Source: Autumnicola patrickiae (GTDB lineage Bacteria; Bacteroidota; Bacteroidia; Flavobacteriales; Flavobacteriaceae). From it: a DNA stretch of 64,000 nt. Positions 1 to 9,389 of the stretch are shown here, in pieces. The notes beneath the pieces are model-generated. The model was given only the letters and a program-made list of their open reading frames with translations. It was not told where the DNA came from and did no database searches. The stretch is from contig NZ_JAVRHM010000002.1 in assembly GCF_031846525.1 (NCBI RefSeq), forward strand, positions 1-64,000, given 5' to 3'. The position numbers and the translations under genes are program-made. Each line of letters starts with the position of its first letter. Position 1 is the first letter of the stretch.

Positions 1-87
1 CAATGTCCCGTCCTGACCTAATCAGTTTATATAGAAATGCTAATTCGGCTTAAGAACAGACCAGCAGAATTTATCTTCTATTAAACC

Positions 88-1560
88 TTATCTGCTGTAA
101 TTTGGAGATTCTTTGGTGATCGTCACATCGTGTGGATGACTTTCATGAATTCCGGAAGATGTGATCTTGACAAATCTTCCAGTTTCCTTTAAAGTATCAA
201 TATCTTTGGCGCCACAGTAGCCCATTCCGGCTTTTAAACCTCCAACAAATTGATGTATGCTTTCTTCAAGTTCCCCTTTGTAAGGCACCCGCCCCACAAT
301 ACCTTCTGGAACCAACTTTTTAATATCATCTTCCACATCCTGAAAATAACGATCTTTTGAACCTTTCTGCATAGCTTCAACAGACCCCATCCCGCGATAG
401 GATTTAAATTTTCTTCCTTCGTAAATAATAGTTTCCCCGGGAGATTCTTTAGTTCCTGCAAGCAAAGAGCCCAGCATTACAGTATCTGCTCCCGCGGCAA
501 TCGCTTTGGGAATATCTCCGGTATAGCGAATCCCTCCATCTGCAATCACAGGTACGCCGCTGCCTTTTATAGCTGCAGCAACTTCCAGGACTGCCGAAAA
601 TTGCGGAAATCCGACCCCGGCCACAATTCTTGTAGTACAGATTGATCCTGGTCCAATTCCAACCTTAACCGCATCTGCTCCCGCTTCTACCAAAAACCTG
701 GCCGCCTCTCCAGTGGCGATGTTCCCTACCACCACTTCCAGGTCTTTAAATTTCTTTTTAACTGCCTTCAGTACTTCCACCACTCCTTTGGTATGGCCAT
801 GTGCAGTATCGATAATGACGGCATCCACACCGGCTGCGACAAGAGCTTCCACTCTGTCTACAGCATCCATGGTTACTCCAACTGCCGCGGCAACACGTAA
901 CCTTCCGAAGTTATCTTTATTAGCCATAGGCTTTTGGGTAAGCTTGGTAATATCCCTGAATGTGATTAAACCTACCAGCTTATCTTCCTTATTTACAACC
1001 GGAAGTTTTTCAATTTTATTTTCCTGAAGAATATCTTCTGCCTGATCCAGCGACGTTCCTTCAGAAACGGTTACCAGGTTATCTGAAGTCATAACTTCAG
1101 AAATTGGTCGCTCAAGATTTTTCTCGAAACGCAAATCGCGGTTGGTGACAATCCCCAGCAATCTACCTTCACCATCCACAATTGGAATCCCACCAATACT
1201 ATGTTCCCTCATTTGAGCTTTTGCATCTTTTACTTTTGCCGAAATTGGTAAAGTAACCGGATCTATGATCATGCCGCTCTCTGCCCTCTTTACTTTCCGG
1301 ACTTTTAGCGCCTGTTGCTCAATAGTCATATTCTTGTGAAGCACGCCAATACCTCCTTCTCTCGCCATAGCTATAGCCATACGGGATTCTGTAACGGTAT
1401 CCATCGCAGCGGATACAATAGGAACATTAATGGAAATATTTCTGGTAAATTTTGTACGGATACTGACTTCGCGTGGTAAAACTTCAGAAAATGCGGGCAC
1501 TAAGAGTACGTCGTCGTAAGTGAGACCTTCTCCAAGGATTTTAGATTCGTGTGCGGTCAT
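88..1560 (-). CDS. guaB: IMP dehydrogenase
   Basis: Inosine-5'-monophosphate dehydrogenase, the NAD-dependent oxidation of IMP to XMP that commits purines to GMP. The 490-aa product has the usual layout: an N-terminal barrel segment with the YDDVLLVP motif, two CBS domains (about residues 95-210) inserted into the barrel, the catalytic loop GPGSICTTR with the nucleophilic Cys near residue 307, the phosphate-binding ADGGIRYTGDI segment, and the mobile flap containing KGSKDRYFQ. The reading frame is open for nine more codons back to a TTG at 1587, but the ATG at 1560 starts the conserved MTAHESKI block and is preferred. A TATATTTG box lies just upstream. It is a single gene, not obviously in an operon with the next minus-strand gene (about 130 bp away). 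Very secure by family. Confidence 0.97.
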   Translation of the reverse strand: MTAHESKILGEGLTYDDVLLVPAFSEVLPREVSIRTKFTRNISINVPIVSAAMDTVTESRMAIAMAREGGIGVLHKNMTIEQQALKVRKVKRAESGMIIDPVTLPISAKVKDAKAQMREHSIGGIPIVDGEGRLLGIVTNRDLRFEKNLERPISEVMTSDNLVTVSEGTSLDQAEDILQENKIEKLPVVNKEDKLVGLITFRDITKLTQKPMANKDNFGRLRVAAAVGVTMDAVDRVEALVAAGVDAVIIDTAHGHTKGVVEVLKAVKKKFKDLEVVVGNIATGEAARFLVEAGADAVKVGIGPGSICTTRIVAGVGFPQFSAVLEVAAAIKGSGVPVIADGGIRYTGDIPKAIAAGADTVMLGSLLAGTKESPGETIIYEGRKFKSYRGMGSVEAMQKGSKDRYFQDVEDDIKKLVPEGIVGRVPYKGELEESIHQFVGGLKAGMGYCGAKDIDTLKETGRFVKITSSGIHESHPHDVTITKESPNYSR

Positions 1561-1584
1561 AGCAATTAAGGATTTAATTGCGTG

Positions 1585-1592
1585 CAAATATA
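1585..1592 (-). promoter_or_regulatory. -7 box of guaB promoter
   Basis: On the minus strand this reads TATATTTG, a full match to the Bacteroidota -7 consensus TAnnTTTG, about 25 bp upstream of the guaB ATG. No convincing TTTG element sits at -33. Its position also argues against the upstream TTG codon as the start, since that codon lies inside the box. Confidence 0.45.
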
Positions 1593-1688
1593 AGTTCTTT
1601 TGACCAGAAATAGAGGATTATAAAGGGCTAATTATTTTGTAAAACCAGGAGTTGGTAATTTTAATGAAAAACAGAAAATATTTTATTC

Positions 1689-2552
1689 CTAATGGTAATT
1701 ACTAAAAAGCTTTGTGGCCTCATTATAGGAAGACTCGAAGCTTCCCATTCTAACGTTGGTATCAGCTTTTTTGGAATTAAAATAAGAAATCATTTTTTCT
1801 GAAGGCATGTTTCCAGTAAGCTCATCCTTAGCCATGGGACAACCGCCAAAACCCTGAATGGCACCATCAAAGCGATAGCAGCCGGCATTATAAGCAGCAT
1901 CAATTTTTTCATGCCAGCTGGAAGGCGTGGTATGCAAATGAGCACCAAATTCAATATTTTTAAATTTCGGAATAAGATTCGAAAACAAATAATCGATAAT
2001 CTCTGGCGTAGAACTTCCAATAGTGTCTGATAATGATAAAATTTTAACTCCCATTGCTGAAAGTTTCTCTGTCCACTCCCCCACTATTTCCACATTCCAC
2101 GGGTCACCATACGGGTTTCCAAAACCCATTGAAAGATAGGCGACGACTTCCTTATTATTGTCGCGGGCAATCTGCATAATCTCCTCAAGAACTTCTACAG
2201 ATTCTGAGATTGTTTTATGAGTATTCCGCATCTGAAAATTTTCAGAAATTGAGAAAGGATAACCTAAGTACCGGATTTCCTCATGAACTGAAGCATCCTG
2301 TGCGCCCCGGGTGTTGGCAACAATGGCCAGGAGCTTACTCTGTGTTCTGGAAAGATCGAGCTGCTTTAGAACTTCTGCAGTATCTGCCATCTGCGGAATG
2401 GCTTTGGGAGAAACAAAACTTCCGAAGTCTATCGTGTCAAATCCGCACCTCAACAAGGATTGAATATACTGCACTTTTTTATCTGTAGGGATAAAGGGTT
2501 TAATACCCTGCATTGCATCCCGCGGACATTCGATTAGTTTTATTTTTTGCAT
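1689..2552 (-). CDS. Hydroxymethylglutaryl-CoA lyase family protein
   Basis: A 287-aa HMGL-like TIM-barrel enzyme expected to cleave 3-hydroxy-3-methylglutaryl-CoA to acetyl-CoA and acetoacetate, the last step of leucine breakdown. Visible active-site features match the lyase subgroup: the N-terminal Arg-Asp pair (R11, D12 in ECPRDAMQG), the metal-binding HLH (H205, H207), and the signature loop GFGGCPMAKDELTGN with the catalytic Cys238. Length is right for bacterial HMG-CoA lyases (about 285-300 aa). The start ATG at 2552 gives MQKIKLIECPRD, placing the catalytic Arg where the family has it. It is flanked by guaB and pyrD, all on the minus strand, with no shared pathway. Other HMGL-like aldolases are possible but the GGCP loop favours the lyase. 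Confidence 0.88.
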   Translation of the reverse strand: MQKIKLIECPRDAMQGIKPFIPTDKKVQYIQSLLRCGFDTIDFGSFVSPKAIPQMADTAEVLKQLDLSRTQSKLLAIVANTRGAQDASVHEEIRYLGYPFSISENFQMRNTHKTISESVEVLEEIMQIARDNNKEVVAYLSMGFGNPYGDPWNVEIVGEWTEKLSAMGVKILSLSDTIGSSTPEIIDYLFSNLIPKFKNIEFGAHLHTTPSSWHEKIDAAYNAGCYRFDGAIQGFGGCPMAKDELTGNMPSEKMISYFNSKKADTNVRMGSFESSYNEATKLFSNYH

Positions 2553-2606
2553 AAATCCAAAGATAGCATTTTAGGTATTATTGCTCTTCTTAATTCCTTA
2601 CCGGAA

Positions 2607-3635
2607 TTATCTTGCAATTTCCCGCTCCAGAATCTTCTTGTTTATGGCTTTTACCAGCGCCGGTCCTTCATAAATAAAGCCGGTATATAATTGCACAAGA
2701 CTTGCACCGGCATCCAGTTTTTCCAACGCATCCTCAGGAGAATGGATACCTCCAACTCCAATTATAGGAAAGGCTTTATTGCTTTTATCTGAAAGAAACC
2801 TGATCACTTCAGTAGAACGGTTCTTTAGTGGTTTTCCGCTCATTCCACCCATTTCTTTTTTATTTTCAGATTTTAAACCATCCCGCGAAATTGTTGTATT
2901 AGTGGCGATGATTCCTGCAATTCCTGTCGTCTGCACAATTTCGATTATATCAAGCAACTGTGCATCGGTAAGGTCGGGTGCTATTTTTAACAATATCGGC
3001 TTTTGCTTCGGTTTTGCCAGATTAAGATTCTGAAGTGTATTCAGCAAATTTGTAAGCGGCTCCTTGTCCTGAAGTTCCCTTAAATTTGGAGTATTTGGAG
3101 AACTCACGTTTACCACAAAATAATCTACATGCTCATAAAGTGCTTCAAAACAAATTTTGTAATCTTCTACAGCATTTTCATTCGGAGTGACTTTATTTTT
3201 ACCAATATTGCCTCCAATAAGCACATTTTTGTTCTGTTTTAACCGCTCTACCATGGCCTCTACTCCACCATTATTAAAACCCATCCTGTTAATTATTGCC
3301 TGGTCTTCCTGGAGCCGGAAAAGTCGTTTTTTCTCATTTCCCGGCTGCGGTTTGGGGGTTACGGTACCTACTTCTATAAAACCAAATCCAAAATTTGACA
3401 ATTCTTTATATAAATTCGCATCTTTATCAAATCCTGCAGCAAGTCCCACCGGATTTTTAAATTTTAATCCGAAAACTTCCCTTTCCAGCCTGCGGTCATT
3501 AACCTGATATTTTTTCTTCAGAAAAGAAGATATTCCCGGAAGCTTATTTAGCTTTTTTAATGAATTAAAAGTAAAATAATGCACTTTTTCGGGATCATAT
3601 CTAAAAAGTGCAGAACGAATTATAGAGGTATACAT
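2607..3635 (-). CDS. pyrD: Dihydroorotate dehydrogenase (quinone), class 2
   Basis: Membrane-associated FMN enzyme that oxidises dihydroorotate to orotate in pyrimidine synthesis, passing electrons to menaquinone. The 342-aa length and the N-terminal amphipathic extension (about residues 1-50) before the barrel mark class 2. Motifs seen: NPVGLAAGFDKDA near residue 61, GFIEVGTVTPKPQPGN at 85-100, NVSSPNTPNLR with the catalytic Ser at 178/179, and the C-terminal FMN-phosphate loop SLVQLYTGFIYEGP. The ATG at 3635 gives MYTSIIRSALFRYDPEKVHY, the conserved class-2 start. The gap to the HMG-CoA lyase gene is about 50 bp, so cotranscription is possible. Confidence 0.97.
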   Translation of the reverse strand: MYTSIIRSALFRYDPEKVHYFTFNSLKKLNKLPGISSFLKKKYQVNDRRLEREVFGLKFKNPVGLAAGFDKDANLYKELSNFGFGFIEVGTVTPKPQPGNEKKRLFRLQEDQAIINRMGFNNGGVEAMVERLKQNKNVLIGGNIGKNKVTPNENAVEDYKICFEALYEHVDYFVVNVSSPNTPNLRELQDKEPLTNLLNTLQNLNLAKPKQKPILLKIAPDLTDAQLLDIIEIVQTTGIAGIIATNTTISRDGLKSENKKEMGGMSGKPLKNRSTEVIRFLSDKSNKAFPIIGVGGIHSPEDALEKLDAGASLVQLYTGFIYEGPALVKAINKKILEREIAR

Positions 3636-3720
3636 AGTAGCAGCGGGTTTTTACAAAAATAGATTTAATTTATGAAGCAAAAATCCTTTATGAAACTTTC
3701 TCTAATTTTTTTCTTAAAAA

Positions 3721-3802
3721 AGAGAGGCCTTCAAAATGGCAAATATCGCCATCCTGAAAAAATCCTGAATGACGATATTTGTAATTTTTGGACGGTCTCT
3801 CT
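3721..3802 (-). terminator. Long hairpin terminator of ggt, containing the dispersed motif
   Basis: Arms of about 33 nt pair imperfectly: AGAGAGGCC with GGTCTCTCT at the base, and an inner AAAT-CAAATATCG-CAT section with its complement around a roughly 12-nt loop. Read on the minus strand, the direction of ggt, the hairpin is followed by a run of six T. The inner arm carries a variant of the recurring 3'-end motif described in the findings. Confidence 0.65.
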
Positions 3803-3832
3803 ATTACTCTGCATTATCCTACAGTAGTAATA

Positions 3833-5533
3833 TCAAAATCCTACAGCAGCATCATCCCCTCTTCGATCTGCACCACCTTCATACCTCCCATCAGGAAGTT
3901 TTAAAATGGCGTCTACCTTGCCTATTATTGTAGACTCTCCCTCATTAATATTGTAGCCTTTTTTCCGAAGTGAACCCAGGATTTCTTCAGAAAATGCACT
4001 GGGTTCAAAAAGAATTTCATCGGGCAGCCACTGATGGTGGAAGCGCGGAGCATTGACTGCCTGCTGCATAGTCATGTCAAATTCAGAAACATTAAGAATT
4101 GTCTGCAGAACAGAGGTAATGATGGTAGAACCACCAGGGGAGCCAACGCTCATCCAGAATTCCCCGTTTTTTTCAATAATTGTTGGTGTCATGGAACTTA
4201 ACATTTTCTTTCCGGGAGCAATGGCATTGGCCTCTGCACCAATAAGCCCGAACATATTTGGAAAACCCGGCTTGGAGCTAAAATCATCCATTTCATTATT
4301 GAGAAAAAACCCAAGTTCCTCCACATACAATTTCGATCCATAAGCCCCATTTAGAGTGGTAGTAACTGCTATGGCATTCCCGTATTGATCTACTATTGAG
4401 AAATGAGTTGTCTCGTCACTCTCGTAGCCAGGGATTTTGCCATGTTCCAGACTGGAAGAAGGCGTTGCTTTTTCAAAACTGAAAGTGTTCATACGACGAT
4501 CCAGGTAGCCGGAACTCAACAAAGAATCGACAGGAATATCCACATAATCAGGATCTCCTAAATAGAAACTCCTGTCGGCATAAGCCCGTCGCTCTGCTTC
4601 AGTTAAAACCTGAATAGTTTTTAAAGAATTATGACCATATTCATCTAAAGGAAAATCTTCTATCATTTTCAGGATTTGCCCCAACACAATTCCCCCGCTG
4701 GAAGGTGGCGGCATGGAGATAATATTCAGGTTCTTAAATTTCACATTAACTGGATCTCTCCAGTGGGTATGGTATTCTTCGAGATCTTCCATACTTAATA
4801 TCCCTCCTTTCTCCTGAAGGTAATTCACCATTTTTTCTCCGGTCTCACCTTCGTAAAATTCAGCTCTACCGTTTTTGACCAAACGCTTAAGGGTTTTGGC
4901 CAAAGCAGGATTTTTTAGTGTATCACCTTCAGCATAAGTTCTGGCAAAAAGGATTGTGTCCTGATTTGCTTCAAAAAAAAGCTGCCGATATTTGATAAAA
5001 TTTCTTTGCTGCTTTTCGGTAATTACGAATCCTTTTTCAGCAAGTTGGATAACCGGCTCCAGAATTTTTGCTATAGGCATAGAACCAAAGCGTTCATGTG
5101 TTTCAAAAATACCTGCCACTGTTCCCGGAACCCCTACCGCCATTGCACCAAGCCTGCTTTTTTGAGGTAGCACATTTCCATCTTCATCCAGGTACATGTT
5201 TTTGGAGGACAGCAAAGGAGCTTTTTCTCTGTAATCCAGCGCACCTGTTTCTCCATTTGCAGTTCTGTATACCATAAAACCTCCACCGCCAAGATTCCCG
5301 GCAAAGGGATAACTCACAGCCAAGGCCATCTTTGTAGCAATCATAGCATCAAAAGCGTTTCCCCCTTTTTGCAAAATTGACAAACCTATCGCTGAAGCTT
5401 CTTTACGCGCAGAAACAACTATCGCTTTTTCAGCAATTACACCTCTTTCTGCTGCTACAGAAGAAACAACATCTTCAGAATTTTTGCAGGAAACGAATAA
5501 AATTATTGTAAAAAGGTAAACAAGTTTTCTCAT
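3833..5533 (-). CDS. ggt: Gamma-glutamyltransferase, lipoprotein
   Basis: An Ntn-hydrolase that transfers or hydrolyses the gamma-glutamyl group of glutathione and related peptides. The 566-aa precursor (from ATG 5533) should self-cleave before a Thr at about residue 375, inside ESDETTHFSIVD; the large-subunit motifs GGNAFDAMIA and GNLGGGGFMV and the small-subunit SMTPTII and SVGSPGGS blocks are all present. The N-terminus MRKLVYLFTIILFVSC is a lipoprotein signal with Cys16 as the likely acylation site, so it is probably anchored in the outer membrane facing the periplasm. The frame extends 20 codons further upstream, but that stretch lacks signal-peptide logic and is rejected. It stands alone, divergent from pepT. 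Confidence 0.95.
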   Translation of the reverse strand: MRKLVYLFTIILFVSCKNSEDVVSSVAAERGVIAEKAIVVSARKEASAIGLSILQKGGNAFDAMIATKMALAVSYPFAGNLGGGGFMVYRTANGETGALDYREKAPLLSSKNMYLDEDGNVLPQKSRLGAMAVGVPGTVAGIFETHERFGSMPIAKILEPVIQLAEKGFVITEKQQRNFIKYRQLFFEANQDTILFARTYAEGDTLKNPALAKTLKRLVKNGRAEFYEGETGEKMVNYLQEKGGILSMEDLEEYHTHWRDPVNVKFKNLNIISMPPPSSGGIVLGQILKMIEDFPLDEYGHNSLKTIQVLTEAERRAYADRSFYLGDPDYVDIPVDSLLSSGYLDRRMNTFSFEKATPSSSLEHGKIPGYESDETTHFSIVDQYGNAIAVTTTLNGAYGSKLYVEELGFFLNNEMDDFSSKPGFPNMFGLIGAEANAIAPGKKMLSSMTPTIIEKNGEFWMSVGSPGGSTIITSVLQTILNVSEFDMTMQQAVNAPRFHHQWLPDEILFEPSAFSEEILGSLRKKGYNINEGESTIIGKVDAILKLPDGRYEGGADRRGDDAAVGF

Positions 5534-5627
5534 AAGTTTAAGGAATAAAATTGCTCGTTGAACTATCTTCGCTAATAGAGTAAAACAACCCAAATTAGTT
5601 CATATTTCCGAAAATAAAAAGATCAGA

Positions 5628-6872
5628 ATGCTTAATAAAAATCGAATAATAGATAGATTTCTAACGTATGTAAAGATCGATACCCAAAGTGATCCTGGCA
5701 GCGATTCCACGCCAAGTACAGAAAAGCAATGGAAACTTGCAAATTTACTTGTAGATGAGCTTAAGGAAATGGGAATGCAGCATGTAAATATTGACGAACA
5801 TGCTTATGTGATGTCTACTTTACCTGCAAATGTTGCTCATAAAGTGCCGGTGATAGGTTTTGTTTCCCATTTTGATACTACACCTGATTTTAGTGGTAAA
5901 AATGTGAATCCGCAGATTATTGAAAATTACAACGGCGGGGACATTGTGTTAAATAAAGAAAAAGGAATTATCCTCTCTCCAGATTATTTTGAAGATTTAG
6001 AGCAGTATAAAGGTCAGACTTTAATTACCACAGATGGCACGACGCTTTTGGGTGCCGATGATAAAGCCGGGATTACCGAAATTATGACGGCCATGCAATA
6101 TCTTCTTGATAACCCACAAATAGAGCATGGTGAAATTAAAATATGCTTTACCCCCGATGAAGAAATAGGCCGGGGCGCACATAAATTTGATGTTGAAAAG
6201 TTTGGTGCAGAATGGGCTTACACTATGGATGGAAGCCAGATTGGTGAACTTGAATACGAAAATTTTAATGCAGCTTCGGCTGTAGTAAAAATAAGTGGGA
6301 AAAGTGTGCATCCGGGTTACGCAAAAGATAAATTGATAAACAGCCAGTATATCGCCCAGGACTTTATAAGCTCTTTACCAAGACTGGAAACTCCTGAACA
6401 TACTGAAGGCCGACAGGGATTTTTTCATCTAAGTAATATGAAGGGAGACGTTGAAGAAACAGAACTTCATTACATAATCCGGGATCATGATAAGAAGCAT
6501 TTTGAAGCCCGTAAAAAGATGATTCTGGACTTGGGTGAGGATCTTAGAACGCAATATGAACGCGATTGCATAGCTATTGAAATTAAAGACCAATATTTCA
6601 ACATGAAGGAAAAGGTTGAACCGGTAAAACATATCGTAGACCTTGCTGAAAAAGCCATGAAAGCGGTAGGTGTTAAACCTATTATTAAACCTATACGCGG
6701 TGGAACAGATGGTGCGCAGCTAAGCTATATGGGACTTCCCTGTCCCAATATTTTCGCCGGCGGACATAATTTCCATGGAAAATATGAATATGTACCTGTA
6801 GAAAGTATGGAAAAAGCCGCTGAAGTAATTGTAAAACTAGCACAACTGACTTCAGAAAAGTACAAAAAATGA
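5628..6872 (+). CDS. pepT: Peptidase T (tripeptide aminopeptidase)
   Basis: Cytoplasmic M20-family zinc aminopeptidase that removes the N-terminal residue of tripeptides. The 414-aa product has the dizinc ligands expected of the family: H81 and D83 in SHFDTTPDFSG, the bridging Asp near 144 in LLGADDKAG, the Glu pair at 178/179 in PDEEIGRGAHKFD, D201 in TMDG, and the final His in GGHNFHGKYEYV near residue 383. The RGGTDGAQLSYMG substrate block is intact. The frame and length match full PepT. It is followed 19 bp later by a YdeI-like gene on the same strand, likely in the same transcript. Secure call. Confidence 0.96.
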   Translation: MLNKNRIIDRFLTYVKIDTQSDPGSDSTPSTEKQWKLANLLVDELKEMGMQHVNIDEHAYVMSTLPANVAHKVPVIGFVSHFDTTPDFSGKNVNPQIIENYNGGDIVLNKEKGIILSPDYFEDLEQYKGQTLITTDGTTLLGADDKAGITEIMTAMQYLLDNPQIEHGEIKICFTPDEEIGRGAHKFDVEKFGAEWAYTMDGSQIGELEYENFNAASAVVKISGKSVHPGYAKDKLINSQYIAQDFISSLPRLETPEHTEGRQGFFHLSNMKGDVEETELHYIIRDHDKKHFEARKKMILDLGEDLRTQYERDCIAIEIKDQYFNMKEKVEPVKHIVDLAEKAMKAVGVKPIIKPIRGGTDGAQLSYMGLPCPNIFAGGHNFHGKYEYVPVESMEKAAEVIVKLAQLTSEKYKK

Positions 6873-6891
6873 TCTAATCAATTCTCAAGTT

Positions 6892-7485
6892 ATGCCCGTA
6901 CCGTCAGCAGATCAATATGTGGAGATACATCCATACTGGCAGGAAGAACTTTTGGTTTTAAGAAAGATGCTGCTTTCTACAGCGTTGGAAGAAGAAATAA
7001 AATGGGGCGCACCAGTTTATACTCTAAATGGAAAAAACGTTGTAGGACTGGTTGCTTTCAAGAATCATTGTGCAATGTGGTTTTACAATGGTGCTTCTCT
7101 TCAAAAAAATACTGATTTACTGGACAATGCGCAGGAAGGAAAAACAAAAGCACTACGGCAAATAAAATTCAGGAAAGGAGATAAAATCGATCCTGATGTT
7201 TTGCTAAAATATGTAGCCGAAGCTATAGCAAACCAGAAACTGGGAAGAATACTACAAACCCAGATAAACAGCAAATTAGTTTTACCTCCAGAGCTAAAAG
7301 CTGCTTTTAATAAGGACAAAGATCTAAAATCTTCTTTTGCTAAACTTCCGGAAGGCAAACAAAGGGAATATACCAATTACATATTTGAGGCAAAACGGGA
7401 AGGCACAAAACAGAAGAGATTGGAAAAGATATTTCCGCTAATTAAACAAGGTTCTGGTTTAAACGATCACTACAGAAAAGGATGA
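6892..7485 (+). CDS. YdeI/OmdA-like protein (DUF1801 plus C-terminal YdeI helix region)
   Basis: A 197-aa protein whose N-terminal half (about 15-115) is a DUF1801 alpha-beta domain (EEEIKWGAPVYTLNGKNVVGLVAFKNHCAMWFYNG fits its pattern), followed by a C-terminal helical piece typical of YdeI/OmpD-associated proteins: LPPELKAAF, the LPEGKQREYTNYIFEAKREGT core and a basic tail. No enzyme activity is established for the family; some members affect bacteriocin or peptide sensitivity. It follows pepT by 19 bp and ends just before a bidirectional terminator. Its stop codon overlaps one copy of the dispersed 3'-end motif. Confidence 0.85.
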   Translation: MPVPSADQYVEIHPYWQEELLVLRKMLLSTALEEEIKWGAPVYTLNGKNVVGLVAFKNHCAMWFYNGASLQKNTDLLDNAQEGKTKALRQIKFRKGDKIDPDVLLKYVAEAIANQKLGRILQTQINSKLVLPPELKAAFNKDKDLKSSFAKLPEGKQREYTNYIFEAKREGTKQKRLEKIFPLIKQGSGLNDHYRKG

Positions 7486-7550
7486 TAATTGGCATTTTTC
7501 AGCCTCTGCAATTTTCAGCAAAAAATCTGCACCTTCAAACTCCAAAACAA

Positions 7551-7584
7551 AAAAAACCTGTGAAGAAAACTTCACAGGTTTTTT
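7551..7584. terminator. Bidirectional terminator between the YdeI-like gene and yajC
   Basis: Perfect 15-bp stem AAAAAACCTGTGAAG / CTTCACAGGTTTTTT with an AAAA loop. The A-run on one side and T-run on the other let it serve both convergent transcripts. Confidence 0.9.
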
Positions 7585-7620
7585 AATCATTTTGTCATCT
7601 TTGAGAGTAACAAAAGCAGA

Positions 7621-7926
7621 TTATTTTTTCTCTTTTACTGCCGGTTTTGCGGGTTCATTTAACTTCCTGCTCATCTCCATAGAAATAGAAGAACGATCAA
7701 AAGTAATTTTACCTGCTCCGGTTTCAATAATTACTGCATTATTTTTTTCACTAAAATCTAAAATCTTGCCGTGCATCCCACTTTTAGTAACAATTCTGTC
7801 ACCTCTCTTAAGTTCTTCGACAAAGTTTTTTTCCTGCTTTGCCTTTTTCATTTGAGGGCGTATCATAAAAAAATACACCACTACAAACATTAAGATTATT
7901 GGGGCAAACTGCGCTAAATTATCCAT
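7621..7926 (-). CDS. yajC: Preprotein translocase subunit YajC
   Basis: Small (101 aa) inner-membrane accessory subunit that joins SecDF to the SecYEG channel. One transmembrane helix at about residues 7-24 (FAPIILMFVVVYFFMI) is followed by the conserved RPQMKKAKQ basic stop and the cytoplasmic core LKRGDRIVTKSGMHGKI with its beta-rich SH3-like fold. The tail is rich in Lys, Pro and Ala. It is the last gene of a minus-strand group nusB-DUF1573-yajC (12 bp after the DUF1573 gene), an arrangement known to me from other flavobacteria. Confidence 0.95.
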   Translation of the reverse strand: MDNLAQFAPIILMFVVVYFFMIRPQMKKAKQEKNFVEELKRGDRIVTKSGMHGKILDFSEKNNAVIIETGAGKITFDRSSISMEMSRKLNEPAKPAVKEKK

Positions 7927-7937
7927 ATAGTTTTCTT

Positions 7938-8396
7938 CTAGCTAGTTGTTTCTCCCGCTTCTACGAAAGCTCTTATTTTCACTTGTTCTTTTCCTTTTTC
8001 AGTATTCGCAGATACGGTAACGGTTTTAGTAACCTGTCCATTTCCTGAACCATTGTATTTCACAGTCATTTCTGCAGTTTCTCCAGGTGCGATTGGCTCT
8101 TTTGGAGCATCAGGCACAGTACAACCACAAGAACTAGTAGCATTGGTAATTACAAGAGGTGCTCTTCCTGTGTTAGTAAATTTAAAAACGTGCTCTACGT
8201 TTTCACCTTTTTGGATTGTTCCAAAATCGTACTCCTCTTCTTCAAAAGAGATCACAGGATATACAGTTTCCTGAGCGTCACGCTCTGCAGCAGTTTGTAC
8301 ATTTTCAGCTTTCACCTTGTCTGAAGCATTGTTATCCTTACAAGAAGAAAAAAGCAGCGCTCCAACTGCTGCTATCATTAAAATTCCTTTTTTCAT
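7938..8396 (-). CDS. DUF1573 lipoprotein
   Basis: A 152-aa lipoprotein: signal MKKGILMIAAVGALLFSSC with the acylated Cys at 19, a short acidic spacer, then one DUF1573 immunoglobulin-like domain (about 50-150) with the hallmark sequence YDFGTIQKGENVEHVFKFTNTG and the SSCGCTVP cysteine motif. DUF1573 domains are abundant in Bacteroidota and have no assigned biochemical role. It lies between nusB and yajC on the same strand, 48 bp from nusB. Confidence 0.92.
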   Translation of the reverse strand: MKKGILMIAAVGALLFSSCKDNNASDKVKAENVQTAAERDAQETVYPVISFEEEEYDFGTIQKGENVEHVFKFTNTGRAPLVITNATSSCGCTVPDAPKEPIAPGETAEMTVKYNGSGNGQVTKTVTVSANTEKGKEQVKIRAFVEAGETTS

Positions 8397-8444
8397 GGTA
8401 ATTTATTTAAATATTCAAAGTTTAAAATTAATAAAAATTCTTTA

Positions 8445-9389
8445 CTACATCAGGCCCCGGCCCATTTTATTTAGTTTCCCTTCAGTTTTATATTCCCGGG
8501 ATAATTTATCCAATATCCCGTTAATAAAAATGCTGCTTTTGGGAGTACTATATTCTTTTGCAATCTCCAGATATTCGTTAATGGTTACCTTTACCGGAAT
8601 GGAAGGGAATTTCATAAACTCACAAATGGCCATTTTAATTAAAACCATATCTACTTCCGCAATTCTGTCCTTGTCCCAATTTGGTGTTTTTCCCAACATT
8701 TCTTTGGAAAGCACCTCATCACTAAGGTAAGTTTTTCTGAAAAGTTCTATAGCGAATTCTTTGTCCTCAGGACTTTTAAATAGTTTGGTAAGCTTTAAGG
8801 AATCGGCTGAAGTTTCTTTCAGCTTCTGAAGCATTTTTAAAATCGCAGTATTAATTAACGGAAGGTCATCCAGCCAGGTCAGCTTTTTATCTTCCAGGTA
8901 TTCGTAAAGTTTCTCGTTAGGTGCAATGATTTGTTTAAATATTGCAATTACAAAGTCCTTATCTTCTTTAAAAGAGGAATTTCTAGTCTCCATGTATTCC
9001 TCATAAATCTCACTATTTTTAATTTCTTCCCAAACGATGGTTACATACTCATCATCTCTCTTCCAGTGGGTAATTTTATGGTCTTCTATAGCCTGGCGTA
9101 AATGCTCATTCTCGTCCAGGATCTGAATTACTTTATTGTCAAGAAACTTCTTATTGGGATCTATATCTTCCTGTGTGGCCAGGTGCTTCTGCTGGGATTT
9201 CTCAAGAAATTTTTCTGCCTTTCCCCTTATTTCTACAAATAGGTTTAACTGCAGCAGGTAGAGGTCATACATCTCATCCATACTTTTTTTCAGAAATTTT
9301 TCTTCAGTAGCAAGTCTGTCATTCTGGCTTTGATGAAAAGCGTATAACGACTGCATAACCTTAACGCGAATATGTCTTCTTGTCAACAT
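8445..9389 (-). CDS. nusB: Transcription antitermination factor NusB (long Bacteroidota form)
   Basis: NusB binds boxA RNA with NusE/S10 and promotes antitermination on rRNA operons. The 314-aa product is about twice the length of E. coli NusB (about 139 aa): an N-terminal LTRRHIRVKVMQSLYAFHQS start, a long helical middle, and the recognisable NusB core at the C-terminus (about 200-305), with INTAILKM, VDMVLIKMAICEF and the ending INEYLEIAKEYSTPKSSIFINGILD. The longer form is normal for this phylum. The ATG at 9389 begins the conserved block; the 21 codons upstream in frame are rejected. First gene of the nusB-DUF1573-yajC group. Confidence 0.93.
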   Translation of the reverse strand: MLTRRHIRVKVMQSLYAFHQSQNDRLATEEKFLKKSMDEMYDLYLLQLNLFVEIRGKAEKFLEKSQQKHLATQEDIDPNKKFLDNKVIQILDENEHLRQAIEDHKITHWKRDDEYVTIVWEEIKNSEIYEEYMETRNSSFKEDKDFVIAIFKQIIAPNEKLYEYLEDKKLTWLDDLPLINTAILKMLQKLKETSADSLKLTKLFKSPEDKEFAIELFRKTYLSDEVLSKEMLGKTPNWDKDRIAEVDMVLIKMAICEFMKFPSIPVKVTINEYLEIAKEYSTPKSSIFINGILDKLSREYKTEGKLNKMGRGLM